A stretch of 64,000 nt of DNA from Druceiella hillmani (Eukaryota > Arthropoda > Insecta > Lepidoptera > Hepialidae): positions 11,971,001 to 12,035,000 of the forward strand of contig JAYKKI010000063.1 of the NCBI GenBank assembly GCA_039881145.1, read 5' to 3'. Each line of letters begins with the position of its first letter. The first letter of the stretch is position 1. Under the pieces are notes generated by a model. It did not search any database. It saw only the letters and a program-made list of their open reading frames with translations, and was not told the origin of the DNA. Both the position numbers and the translations under genes were made by a program. Shown here one piece after another: positions 1-11,904 of the stretch.

Positions 1-400
1 ATAATTATGCTTCAGTTTGTTGCTTGTTTGACTTTTCTTAACAAGTCTTTTGGCCAAGGTTTTCTGATGGACTTATCAAGATAAGTCAAAAGGATCCAGA
101 TAAGTCAAAGACCCGGTGAATCTATCAGGTGAGTTTGGACTTGTTTGACTTATCTTGACGGTAAGGAACCGTTAAACGTTGTGGTCAGGGTCTGATGATG
201 TAGCTGGAAGTTGGTGATATCAAATCCTCAATAACAAGAAATAGATTAATTGACTTTGGACCCATTTCATTTGTTTAATGTTTCCCATGGTGACAAGCAG
301 TGGCCAGATTCAATGATGGTGATGAAGCCGGAAGGTGTTGACAGAACGGTGAGGAGTAAACTTAATGAGTTTGGACTCATTTAATTTATCTCGATTTAAG
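1..400. repeat. Degenerate minisatellite, unit about 120 bp
   Basis: About three diverged copies of a unit are visible. Each carries a 'GAGTTTGGAC' block, a 'GACTTATCTTGA' block, a 'GGTCAGGGTCTGATGATG'-type block and a 'GGTGA' block. The array runs off the left edge of the window. The same unit occurs in opposite orientation at 8690-9070. No coding frame is sustained. Unit boundaries are by eye. Confidence 0.6.
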
Positions 401-419
401 AAAGTAGGTAAAAAAGAAA

Positions 420-515
420 TATGGTTGGTAGTATGTATGTACATTATGTAGGTAAGTACATACGTTATACATAAAGGCATGAATCAATTTTATTCGTGTC
501 TTTTGAATGGTTCGC
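420..515 (-). repeat. Single copy of the 61-bp 'TTCATGCCTTT' unit
   Basis: Read on the minus strand this matches the tandem unit at 8350-8660: a 'GATTCATGCCTTTATG' start followed by 'GTACTTACCTACAT'. It adjoins the minisatellite at 1-400, and the same two repeat types adjoin each other at 8.3-9.1 kb in mirror orientation. This suggests one composite repeat family. Confidence 0.55.
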
Positions 516-3376
516 TTTAATTTTTTGGGATATTACTAACTATTCCTTTTGGAAACACTTGTTTATCTAGATGTAGAAGTCTAGTGAAATTTAAAAAAAG
601 TGACGGTGGTGTGAAAGCGAACGTGGAAAATTCTGTGATTCCGGAATAAGTATATCCTTTGTAAAACGTAATTTATTTATGAATTCATTGTTATTTTGTA
701 TATGTAGGTGAGAGAGAGGGAGAGAAAGGGAGAGGGGAAAAGTTACAAAGGCGTCGACGTAACACCGGTTCCTAAATTCTTTAAGAGCGTCACTATTTTC
801 CAAACTGATTTATGTCCAATAAATCATACTGCACTGCAAGCGTTACAGTTACATATTTACAGGTATTTTTATTATTTTATAATTTTCAGTGCATTTCTTA
901 TGTAATGATCATTTCAAGCGGTTATTTTGTTAAAAACTTTTATCTGTAAACTTTTAGTAACTTCGGTAGTTTTTGTTTCAACATTATTTTTTCCAATGTT
1001 TCGGAATCTATTTCAGATAGGGTCGAACACAAATATATAAGGGATACCAGAGAGAATTTTATAAATATATTAAATATATATCAGTTATTGTTTTTTTTAA
1101 GTGAATGTTCTTTAGGGAATTCAGTAATTTATTAAATTAGCACAAAATGGTATAAAACAATTGTTTTAAAATCAAGTAATATTTATTCTTTTTGTTTTTT
1201 TTTAATAGGATAAATGGTTTATGGGTAAAATCTTATAGAAAATAAATTCATAAAAATCTCATATTATTTCAAAAACTATATAACAGTGTAGATAGATAAT
1301 AATCGTGATAGAATGGTTTGCGTCTATTTTATGTAAACCCTTAAATTTTGTGTCTAAGAGTTTAATCATTTGAACATTAGCGGTTCTTAACGATAAGAGA
1401 GAAAAATTAAAACCGGCGTTTAAATCGATGAAAATATTGATTCAGTGAATATTAAAGTAATAAGATTTTTATTAATTTCCTTTTTTTTGGTTTGTATAGT
1501 ACATTCTAATTAAAATGTTTTTTAGCAAGCATTTAACTTTTTGTTAATATTTGTATTTATATCATTATTATATTTAGTGCATATATAGAGAGGTAACTCA
1601 ATTTTCATAGGGTAAAAATATGAAATGTATGCCAGTCATAGTTTAACCACCATATTTTATCGTTTCACCACAGTGACAGTTTGGGAACCAGTCTGCATTC
1701 AATGTATTGAACAGCGGCAGCTGATAGTGACAAGCTAATTATTCAAAAGCGATCTAATGCTGGCGGGGATTAGGTGGAGCTTGCGGCATTCACCTAGGTC
1801 GAAGATATATATCGAAACAGTAGAGGGATTTATTATATTTTCCTTCGTTTTCCTGCCAAATAAATATTTTCAAAGTTTTTTTCTCTTATATCAATGTTGA
1901 TATGTCATAACAGTTTATGGTCTAAATACAAAGTTTTAAATAAACTTTTCGTCAGATTTTAAAACACAATGAGATGTAACGTAAGCTATCCTGTGAATAA
2001 ATTAGGAATTATTAATGACGTTCTCTCGTGTTTTATTTATGAGGAATAATTGTTGTAAGTTTTTACCCGCCTTTTAAAGGTGTTTATTTCAAATAGTTTC
2101 AATAGTCAATGTGGTTTTTTTTTAAACTTGCAAGCTTGACATATTTATGGTTATTCAATTATTGTTAGTTTTTACATGTAAAGACAATATATGTTACTGT
2201 CTATTGTATAACTTATTTAAGAATATAAAAGTTATTGATTTATCTAATTAGAACTTATTCCTAGTTATGTCACAAAACTCACTTTGAAGTAGATATGTTT
2301 GACAAAGATGAACATTTTCGTTTCTTTAATCTGGATACACTCATTTTATAATAATTATGTTAATATGGAAAATACCAATTTTATTTAAATTCCAAATTAA
2401 GAAAAAAAGTTATTATGACAGCAGGCATGAAAAAAGATAGAGCTAAAAATATATTAAAAATATGGAGTAACATTAGATTTCATTGACTTCTAAAGTATGT
2501 TTATTTGTATGATTATCATTTAGTTTTATTTTTATTTCGAATTTTACATATGTAGAATAAGAAACAAAAACCACACACTTTCTTATTTATAATCACAATT
2601 TAATATTCTCTAACCTTAATTATGGGTTTTTTTAATCCAATTTCACAGAAGCTTCTAACATTTAAGACCGCTTAATAAAAGGAAAAAATTTATTATTTTA
2701 CATGTTGTTTAAATTTGGCTATCTTGTTTTAATAGTAATTTTTATGTCAAGTGTTTTAAATTATAATTCGATATATTTTCCGCTTTCTGACACGTTCCTA
2801 TCTGGTCGTCACGAATATACAGTTAAAAGGTCACCAACATAACATACAATCTAAATAGATGTTTACCTGCTATTTTTTTATGCATCTTTAAAAGTCATTC
2901 AAAGAAACACTTGTATGATTTTTTTTAAATTTATTGCTAAAGTACTCTTGGATGTTTATAATACCCTATCGAGTATATTGCTAATGTGTAACAAAAACAT
3001 ATCATTAACGACATTATCACTCTTAAACAATTTACCACAAAGATAAGAAGCAATTTAAATATAATATATTTGATATTCGAACAGTCTCACAAGTTAGTAG
3101 TTCCGAAGTTCCGTTTCCTTTTACCCGCTTATCGATTTGTGAAAAAGATATAATGAACATCTTACATTTATATTTTGTAATTTAACGTACGTGTCTGGTA
3201 TTTTTATTTTTTTTTAAATCAATAAATTCTAAAACGACAGTATTTTATAATTGTACCGTGACAATCGGAAAGGGGGTTTTGTGAATATGCATCACACATC
3301 ACAAAATAGGGAAATGATTTTACAATTTAACCAAAGAATAATGATTAAATCTTCTTCAAGTTTTAATTTTGTATGA
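516..3376. other. AT-rich DNA without a recognised gene
   Basis: No supported coding region was found. Short open frames near 590-905 are accidental and include a GA-rich stretch at 708-740. A more GC-balanced stretch at 1630-1810 stays open briefly after an acceptor-like 'CACCACAG', but it has no convincing donor and is not called as an exon. Confidence 0.5.
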
Positions 3377-3475
3377 GTATTAGAAGAGTCAGATCCATCT
3401 GATGATATTTGTTTGTCTGATAAGGACGAGTTAAATGATGATCTTGATGTACAATTGACTAGTAATGAGATTTAA
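3377..3475 (+). pseudogene. Short acidic open frame, possible transposase remnant
   Basis: A 32-codon open frame reads VLEESDPSDDICLSDKDE and continues with further acidic residues to a TAA at 3473-3475. A TGA lies directly upstream, so there is no start codon. The Asp/Glu/Ser-rich composition looks protein-like and resembles the acidic N-termini of some DNA transposases such as piggyBac, but nothing downstream supports that. It is equally likely to be chance. Confidence 0.2.
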
Positions 3476-4020
3476 GCCAGAAGAAAATCAATCGTCTATA
3501 TAACAAAGAGTGGTAATCATTGTTGAGACTAAAAAAATATGCCGTGAAAGATACGGGGCAATATTTTTATGAAAAATGAATAATTGTAAATAGTTTAATA
3601 CAAATACCATGTCTCCATAAGTGTTTATAAGTACCTAAATATGTACTGAACTCTCGTAATCCAAATTTTACTCATACTTGACAAGTTTTATTAATGTAGT
3701 ATTAACATAATTTTGTATTGTAAATTATGTATTAAGACTTAAGAAAGGGAATGTTATGTACGAATGACTTATGAAAAAAATAATGTATTTTCTATACAAG
3801 TAATAAGGGAGCGGAGAGGCTCTCTTTCGGAGAATAGGGCAAGGTGACATTTAAACAAAGGAATGGTTTTAAAAGAATAAATAATAAAAGACCAATTGTA
3901 CTTTGAATACTTATACCATAACCGAAAAATATGCATTAATTCGAAATACCATTACAATTATTTAGCGAGAGCTAGTATGTAGTACAACGGCAATTTCATA
4001 ATTTCATTCCACATTTGCAG

Positions 4021-4092
4021 CAGTCAATGGAGCAAAAGCATCTAACACGAAATCTAGAAACGAAACCACCTCGCTACACCGTGTTGTTAAAT
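4021..4092 (+). CDS. Candidate internal exon, unknown gene
   Basis: A 72-nt segment lies between a good acceptor ('TTCCACATTTGCAG') and a consensus donor ('AAAT|GTAAGTAC'). Two of the three frames are open: one reads QSMEQKHLTRNLETKPPRYT and onward, the other VNGAKASNTKSRNETTSLHR and onward. Local GC is higher than in the flanks. No family is recognised and no adjoining exon was found, so this rests on splice signals and an open frame alone. Confidence 0.3.
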
Positions 4093-5520
4093 GTAAGTAC
4101 GTGACAAAACATACAAGAGCTACAGAATACTCGGGCGTACTCTAGAAAGGTGAAATAAACTATCACTTTTCCCTCTCATCTAACAGTCTGAAGTATAAAA
4201 CGTTATCAAACCAAATAAAAAAGGCCATATAAAATAAAAGAACAAAGCTTAAAGTTTTATTTCATATTTTTCATAGATAACCTAGGAGGAACTTCATATA
4301 ATGAAAATACTCTAATCGAAGCTTTATATATTTTAAGCCAACTTTTTTTTCTTTTCAACGACTGTACAAGCAAACAATTCGTCGAAGCAAAATAATTTTA
4401 ACGACTCTGTTTGGAATTTAAGTACTGGCTGAAAACGAATTAAAACAAATTATTTGAAATTTAAGTTGTTGCATACCAAATTAAATAAATCTCAGCGAAG
4501 TTTTTGAGTCTCCAAACCTTCATTATTTGCAAAATTTCGTTCTCTAAGGAAGTTTACACTTTCAAAATATTCAAAGTTATCAAACAGCCTATAGTTTAGA
4601 AATAGGTGGCACAGCGACTGATAATAACTCAACTGATCAGAAAAAATCTTTAATTATTATATATTTATATTATTTGATTTAAAACTTTACTGCAGCTTGG
4701 AAAACTAAGTTTACAGTGGCGGATTTATTACTACACAAGCAATCGGAGACAGCCAAACGCAATAAATTAAAATTAAAAAATTGTGCTATTGTAGATTTAG
4801 TCATTTAAAAATGCCCATTAATTACTTATGTAAAGTATATTAGATAATAACAAAATATACTTTGTATTATAAGAAGTATGGACAATTAAAGCAAGTTTGA
4901 GTAAAACAAAAACAAAACAACGCGTCAAGGGGTAGGGTACCCACCCTCTATAAAAGAGATCTGCTGACTATGATATTTAATGTAATTTCATACGACTTTT
5001 AAACACAGACATTGAGGGTGTACTTTGTTTAAATATATGTTCAGTTACTTCCATAATGTAGTATCCGCCCATAACACCAGGAATATGTAGGAAAAAATAT
5101 AACGGTTTTTTTAAATTTTCGTTCGCGTGATTTAGAATAAAAGTACTTAATTATGTTTTTAAAATATTATTTTCAGAAATAATGTATTTATATTTCTTAT
5201 AATATAACTTAGTTATATTAAATAACCGTGGCCTATGCTGAGATGTCGGTAGCATTTTCTACTCATCCCGAACACAAGAGTAAAACTAATGAAGTAAAAA
5301 TGTTCTTGGAAATAACAATAATAATAAAAGCTGTGAAGTACGAATATAACTCGCACTATGAGGGCTCCTTACATATTTAGACACAAATATTTTAGGTTGC
5401 CTAATATTTCTATTAAATACAATGTAAATCTATTGCCTACTACGTATTTAACAATTTTAAAAACATGATGCATACTCATGACACATAGATTCATTGCTAT
5501 AGTTTTCCTACAACCATTTT
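4093..5520. other. AT-rich DNA without a recognised gene
   Basis: No coding region was found. One TATA-box-like 'CTATAAAAG' sits at about 4959-4967, just after the GC-richer palindrome 'GGGTAGGGTACCCACCC'. No ORF or exon follows at a sensible distance. Confidence 0.45.
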
Positions 5521-5529
5521 GAAGGCTTC

Positions 5530-5940
5530 GAAAAAATCTGCTTTTTCATAATTTTAGTTTCAGGGATTTCGGAAATAATGGAGAGGGGCATATTTTAGCA
5601 TATTTTTCGGTATCTAAAATTACGAAAAAAATATTTCCGAGACCCTTGTAGCTGACCCTTTCAAATGATACCCCACATTACACATGGAAATTTAAAAATG
5701 TTTTTGAGTGTTAAATTTTCTTCGGTTTTACATGAATAAATTTCTACATGAATATTTTAAAGTATTAGTGGCTCAGATATGTGATTGTCATACAATTTAT
5801 TAAGATTCCAAATTTCAGGTTTCTAATCAAACTGTTTTGTGAGAAAAATGCCCGCACAGACAGACAGACGGACGCATGAGTATTCTTTAAACGGGTCTGT
5901 TTTTCCTTTTGAGATACGGAGCTTAAAAATATCTGAAGTT
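5530..5940 (-). repeat. Dispersed repeat family R1, copy 1
   Basis: On the minus strand this copy has the family order: 'CTCCGTATCTCAAAAGG', a pyrimidine-rich 'GTCCGTCTGTCTGTCTG', a 'TTTTTCTCA' block, a 'GAAACCTGAAATTTGG' block, then AT-rich sequence ending in a 'TTTCCGAAATCCCTGAAAC'-type stretch. The same order is seen at 11.9, 12.4, 35.9, 37.2 and 39.3 kb. It is noncoding. A similar 'TCCGTACCT...GTCCGTCCGTC' arrangement is common in lepidopteran repeats; the element class is not established. Confidence 0.5.
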
Positions 5941-5944
5941 TTCT

Positions 5945-7470
5945 GCAACCTTTATGCGTTCAGAAGAGTTATGATTTAAAAGACGTACAAATGCTAGTAT
6001 TAAAGTGATATTAACAAACTTCCCTTATTAAGGGAAATTAAAAATTCACAAGCGTATTTTAGAAAAAATCTTCTAGAACAGTGGTAATACTAAGGTGAGA
6101 TGTGTAGTGGTAATACACGTAATAAACAGAAACATTGTATTAAGGAAAAAAAATTAAAAGTTACATTTCCTGAATATTCATTATATTGTTATTAATTTAC
6201 ACTATATTACAAGTAGACATTTAATTAAATGTATTTTAAAAAAGGACCAAGACAAAGGAAAGGCAACACCTAAAATACGTCAGAAATCATTGGCAGATTA
6301 TCGCCATAAGCTACGTAAGCTGGACGCATACATCAGCAAATTGTTAAGGTTTTTATCGCGTTTTTTATTGACAGTTCGAATTTTGAATTTATCTTAAACT
6401 TACTTGCTTACATAAAGAAATAATATTTTCTATGTCTAGGAGTTCTAACGTGACGTAGAAATTAATTTGAAGTTATCAAAAGAGAGAGATAGTTTAATTT
6501 AGGTAAATTTCAAGTTAAATTATAAAAACGAAGTAAATTAAGATTTATGTAAATATTAAATACAATATCTTAAGTCAGTTAGCCAAATATGTATATCTCT
6601 ATGAAATTTTAATCGAAAGCAGGTTGTTGTGTTACTTTGTGACTAATATTAAGTAAGAGAGAAATTAATTAACATTCATTTATTCTATCTATTTATATTG
6701 TTTGCATAATGGGGCAGTAATTAGTTCGTAATGTTAATTAACTCGTTGACATAGTGAGACACTAATTAGTTCACAAACATAAACTTGGTAAATATAAATA
6801 GATTCGTATGTTTTAATGATTAAGGAAAATTGTTAGGAAATTCGGTAAATATAATAATGGATATAATCTAGATTTAGTATATAAAACTTTTTAACCAACA
6901 AATGAAGTGACTTCAAAGAACCCCTGAATGAGAAACGTGGTGAAAATTATAAAATAAAGAAAATACTTAGCCATAAACTTTACAATACAATATCGTTTCG
7001 GAAAAAAATTAATTTGGAAAATACTACTTCTATTAAGATTTTAGGAATCGGTTTTAAATCAGTACTTTTCTCTTTCTTTCTCCCAGGTACATGGACACTC
7101 ACACAGATACATTAGCACTCAATTTGGTTCCGAACTTTTGGTCGAAAACTCTAATTTTTTTTTATTTTTTCTGCTTATGATAAGCATATGTTATCTATGA
7201 TACTCCGAATATTACCCATTTATCTGATTGAAAAAGATAGCTCCAGTGCCAATAAATTTTAAATTAAAGGCGAAGGGATAAATAACATAAATAAATATCA
7301 AGAAATTAAAAAACAATTCGATAATAACTCGTTTATTTAAAACGAAACAGACATTGGTGATTTAATGAACATAAATCCATAAATATATACATATATGTAT
7401 ATGAATAAACTTACATACATATATGAATAAACAAACAGATATTTTCGTACAAATATATCATAGATTTGTA
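5945..7470. other. AT-rich DNA without a recognised gene
   Basis: No supported gene or complete repeat was seen. Short 'TACATATATGTAT' microsatellite-like stretches occur near 7380-7430. Confidence 0.45.
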
Positions 7471-7479
7471 TGTCCCTCT

Positions 7480-7545
7480 TTTGGCTTTATAATCAGTGAT
7501 TCATGCCTTTTTATACATGTATATACTTACCTACCTACCTACTGG
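7480..7545 (+). repeat. Isolated 61-bp 'TTCATGCCTTT' unit
   Basis: It contains 'GATTCATGCCTTTTTATAC' followed by 'ACTTACCTACCTACCTACT'. This matches the units in the array at 8350-8660 and lies about 0.85 kb before it. Confidence 0.45.
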
Positions 7546-7974
7546 AGATATTCTAGATAATGGCATTCGTATTTATTATACTCACATTTTTCATATTCTA
7601 AACGAATATGCGGATAATACATAAAGTCCAACGTGTATAACAGGTGAAATAAAATTGTCAGAAAAAAAAACTTGAAATCGACGTTTATTTAGAAATCAGT
7701 TATATATGTAATTACAAATTAAATTAAACTTGCTAATTATTGCAAAGTAATACCGCCCTCAAAATATTTGGTACAAAAAATTAAACAAAAATTTTATCAG
7801 TTATGCCTTTTAGGAATTATGTGTCTTATTATTTATTTAAATTTGTTTATGCAACCAGCCTCACCGATATTTAAATTGTTATAATATTAATTATAATAAT
7901 AAAGCGCAACACTACCAATTACATATAGGTAGACAATGCTATTCATATTTGTAGTTCGAGACAGATAAATTATT

Positions 7975-8041
7975 TTTTATGAAGAACAATTTATCAATGG
8001 ATGGTTTTTTAAATTTATAGATAAATTATTGTTCATAAAAT
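7975..8041. repeat. Short inverted repeat (hairpin)
   Basis: Left arm 'TTTTATGAAGAACAATTTATC' shortened by one base pairs with right arm 'GATAAATTATTGTTCATAAA' around a loop of about 25 nt. It could be a small foldback remnant; function is unknown. Confidence 0.45.
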
Positions 8042-8349
8042 TTATTTTCAGTTTTAGTTAAATTTATTTTTATTCTTTTGCAGCCTTATTTGTAAAGGGT
8101 CATAGATTAGACCAGCGTCGCTAAAAAATATTTAACTTATTCAGAAACTTGTCAAAATTGATACTGGGGTAGACCACAAATACTTTATAATTTTGTTCTT
8201 AAGATATTGATTGTTAGTATTTGTATCCGTACTCGGGAGTATTGAGGCATATAATACGTATTTGTATTCACTAATAGCGAGGCAAATTATTCATATTCGC
8301 ATTTGCGAATAATAATTTGTTTTCTATTCCAAATATGTTTACTAGTTAC

Positions 8350-8660
8350 TAAAATCTTAGTGCTTTATGCCTATGTTGGATATCTGTACGTACTTACCTT
8401 CCTGCTAAATTCTACTTGTCTCATGCTTTGTTATATTATAGCTGTACATTCTTATCTACTTACGTATCAATATCCTAGATGTTTCATGCAATTATTATAT
8501 AGTTGTACATACTTATCTATATACCTAATAATAGTCGCTTCGTGTCTTTGTATATACCTTTAAATACTTACCTATTTATCTGTCTACCTACTAATATCTT
8601 AATTGCTTCATGCCTTTGTACGTATATGTGCATACTTACCTACCTATTTACTTTATTAAA
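8350..8660 (+). repeat. Tandem array, about five 61-bp units
   Basis: Each diverged unit has a 'TT(C/T)ATGCCTTTGT' block, a 'GTACATACTTACCTA' block and a 'CTAATATC' end. Units start near 8357, 8419, 8473, 8535 and 8599. The apparent 86-87-residue ORFs across this stretch (hydrophobic, Tyr/Leu/Cys-rich) are by-products of the repeat and are not called as genes. Confidence 0.65.
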
Positions 8661-8689
8661 TTTTTGCTTATGTCAAAATAAGTCAAACG

Positions 8690-9070
8690 AATCAAACTCG
8701 ATGAGTTTGTTACATACCGCTGTCGAGTTCCTATCACTAATTTTTGTACCCAATATCAAACTCTGACAGCCACTTGTGACCAAAGGACCTGTTAAGATAG
8801 ACCAAACAACTCCAAACTATGTGAATCTCCTCACCATCGACGAGTTCCTGTCACAGTCAATACAAGTCCAACAATCGTAGACATAGAATCCACACTCCTA
8901 ACAATTGGAAGGTCCTGTAATCATCTTTTATTTTCATCATCAGACTCTGGCCAATATTTATGACAACGATAAGTCAAACTAGTCTAAACTTCACCATTGG
9001 AGAGTTCTATCGCCATCTTCTGGCTTTATCCGTGGCCACCATCTGTGACAAAAGATTTTTATAAATACAT
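8690..9070 (-). repeat. Degenerate minisatellite, inverted relative to 1-400
   Basis: Read on the minus strand this shows the blocks of 1-400: 'GACTTATCGTTGTCA', 'GGCCAGAGTCTGATGATG', 'GGTGAGGAGATTCACAT' and 'GTTTGGAGTTGTTTGG'. Two to three diverged units are present. Confidence 0.55.
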
Positions 9071-9196
9071 TTGCAATGAGTTCAAACTTGGTTTTAAATT
9101 TCACAAAGTGATTTTGTACTCCCATTCCCATCTGTTCAAGAGTTCCTTCATATACCTCTGAAGTCCATCCTGGTCACATATACATAAATATGTATA

Positions 9197-9200
<4 letters not shown>

Positions 9201-9255
<55 letters not shown>
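9201..9255. repeat. (TA)n microsatellite
   Basis: Uninterrupted TA dinucleotides. The 139-residue minus-strand open frame spanning 9101-9520 exists because (TA)n codes for Tyr-Ile repeats; it is rejected as a gene. Confidence 0.95.
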
Positions 9256-9258
<3 letters not shown>

Positions 9259-9259
9259 C

Positions 9260-11560
9260 ATTTCCGTAAAGCATTTTGAGCGGAAAATATTTACCACGAA
9301 TGATGTTGTTCGGATATGACGTTTGTGGGTGTGTTAAGAAACAACTGAACACAAAAAAATGTCCTTTATTTATTTTCCACCATGCCGGATATTTGAAAAA
9401 AAATGTACAAGCATGACAACAATATAAGTAGTCAGATACGTGAGACTTACATATTACCGTGGATAATACCAATCTGAACTTGTTCAGAAACTGTTTCAAA
9501 CAATCGCTAGACAACTCCACGTTAGTTAAAATTCCTGGTACGGTAAATCTAAATGGTTTTTGTGGAGTAGGGCCAGTTGGTAATTATAATTATTACAAAG
9601 TGTTACGAGCAGTCAAGCATTACTAGATAAAAAAGAAACACTTTGATGTAGTTAAGTGGTGTCTGTGTATGAATATAGACTGATATTTAAACAAATTTAA
9701 ATGTGGGATCTGTTTTACATTTAAGTGTCAACACCTGTTGTTTGACGCCCTGGATTTGTATCTGGCGTTTTGGCGTCCACTGATTGTTGCTCGCCCCGCC
9801 GTTGCTACGTCTTTCGCATTCATTACCTTATTATAATCAGCTTTTTAGATTATATGTATAATCGCCTTTTTCGATAATATATTTCCTTTTATAAAAAAAT
9901 TATAATACACATTTACTATTCTGATTTGAAGATACTTTTTATAAATTTAAGGAAAATGTGTCCAAATTTTACATTTCATCACGGTATATACTTTGTAGTT
10001 CTATAATTTCTTTTAGTTTTCCTATTTATTTTAAAGCATATATAATATCATGTTAAACAATACTTCACGTAACGTTCAAAGTATGTGAATTCCTGAGACA
10101 TACTAATTTTAATGAGTGAAGAACCAGAAATTTTCCACTCTAAGTTTTAAACCATCTTATCGTAGTGTATTACATCACGTATCCAAAGGTAATGTAGCAT
10201 AATAATTTTCAAATTTGATTACTTAGGCGTGCATTATAGTTTTTAACTTATTAATATTAGTGTAGTATACCCAAAATCATAACATCGACTTTGGTATAAA
10301 TTATCCCTATCGTATGTACCGTACAAGGGATTTTCCATCAAAATTATGCATCTTAATGAACAATTTTTTGAAGTTGTTTAAATAGGAAATCGTACCAAGA
10401 TTTTATAACAAAATTATAAAAATTGCGCCTTACCTTATGATTTCAGTTTTCCTATTTACTGTCGATCAGTCACTCTTTGCTATCACAACTAGCTTTACAT
10501 AAGATTAAAGAAAAACAAAACACCAATCACTGGAGATACCACTTTATTTCTTTGCATAAATTGTTGTCCAAAATGTTAACTTCGGCGTTATTGAGGTCAA
10601 TATAAAACTTAGCTACACTCTTAACATGATCAGTCGAACACGAAGTCGATTGATATTTATTTTTCGTACTAATTTATTTTTGTGCTTGAAGTTAACTCCG
10701 CTAATCACCATATACGTGAAATAAATAACTATACGTGTGAAAACCCATACGTTTGAAGAAACTTCGAACACTTTTTATAATAAGTTATTTATTTACTTGA
10801 ACACAGATATTAACTGTATTTATTTGAACACAGATATTAACTGTAAACTATGCGCATGAAAAAAATTAATATTATTATACATATATAAATTATGTTGTGT
10901 AAACTTTACACACCAGGTCTGGTGATTCAATACTATATATGTATAAATATACAAAACGTAAGACGATTTTAGAGTTCTGTTTCAGAAAATAATATTTTAA
11001 ATTTTGAAAATGGTACACAACGCCATCGATCGTCTATAGGAAAAGTTTCAAAACGCATTTTAATGAAAGTCGCGGATGGCACTAAATAAGATATTTACAT
11101 AAATTGATTGATAGATTGTTCAGGATAGCATCATATGATGATTCGTCATATGATGATTCATCGATTAATTTTTACGGAAGTTTAGCGTTCTGTACATCAA
11201 TGGAAAATAAATAAAGGACAGCTTCGTTAATTGTAATAAAATATTAGAAAAAAATTTATCACAAAGATACATTTCCCAATTAAAAGATAGATAGAACTGA
11301 CTTATCAGATGAGAATGACACAGCAAATGGTAAAGTTCTTCCAGCTAATGTTACTTAATTATTATTTGAATAAGCTTAATTAATTTCAGACACAAGTTTT
11401 AGGATAACGTCATCGGGTGGTTAAAAAATGGTCCTATTGGGATCACCGCAATGTTCTCAAATGACGTGAATAACATTTACAATCTATTATAAAGCAAAAT
11501 AGAAAATTTCGTAATGAATTTAAAATAGAAAACAAAGAAAAGCGCTGGACCATAGACTAA
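9260..11560. other. AT-rich DNA, mostly featureless
   Basis: No gene was found. A small GC-richer patch at 9730-9825 contains 'TGGCGTTTTGGCGTCC' and 'CTCGCCCCGCCGTTGC'. A 29-bp sequence containing 'TTGAACACAGATATTAACTG' is duplicated in tandem at 10797-10846. A short 'CATATGATGATTC' motif is duplicated at 11132-11162. Confidence 0.5.
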
Positions 11561-11569
11561 TAAGGTGAT

Positions 11570-11820
11570 TGTTGTAGTCCTGTGGTGTTTGGGGTTGATC
11601 CAAGGCATGCAGCCATTGATGACGTAGCGCACCGCGGCGACCTGGGTTCGATTCCCCAAAATGCGTACATCCGATTGAGAATTAAATCAGGCGTTAATTT
11701 CTCATAATAATAGTTTGCTAGTTTCTGTTGAAAAATCCGTGTGTGTTTGGTGTATTATGGACTACCCCGTCGGCGTCGAGTCTTAACGATAGAAGTAATT
11801 ATAATTAAATATAATTAAAA
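11570..11820 (+). mobile_element. SINE-like element with tRNA-type B box
   Basis: A perfect Pol III B box, 'GGTTCGATTCC', is at 11645-11655. Before it comes 'GGGTTGATCC' and a 'GTAGCGCACCGCGGCGACC' stretch; after it comes a tRNA-unrelated body ending in AT-rich 'TAATTATAATTAAATATAA'. The head resembles the second SINE-like insertion at 47.2 kb in 'GGGTTGATC', 'GCGGCG' and B-box order. Boundaries are estimates and no target-site duplication was resolved. Confidence 0.5.
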
Positions 11821-11851
11821 GTTGATTATTTTTACAAGTAATCAACTTTTA
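11817..11851. repeat. Perfect short hairpin
   Basis: 'AAAAGTTGATTA' pairs perfectly with 'TAATCAACTTTT' across a loop of about 10 nt, at the tail of the SINE-like element. It could be a tail structure or chance. Confidence 0.5.
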
Positions 11852-11904
11852 ATAGAGCTTTATGAAAAAAATAAATTTTTTTTCTCTAAAATGATATCGT
11901 TTTA

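Noticed and set aside
1668..1735. Open frame after CACCACAG
   Set aside because: About 20 open codons, no usable donor, and the frame closes at a TAA in AT-rich sequence.
8303..8766. Two hydrophobic Tyr/Leu/Cys-rich frames resembling membrane proteins
   Set aside because: They are generated by the 61-bp tandem array; the periodic residues follow the repeat, not a protein family.
9101..9520. 139-residue minus-strand open frame
   Set aside because: Its length comes from a (TA)n tract translated as Tyr-Ile repeats; the flanks show no domain or splice sites.
11477..11659. 60-residue minus-strand frame MGNRTQVAAV...
   Set aside because: It runs antisense through the B box of the SINE-like element.
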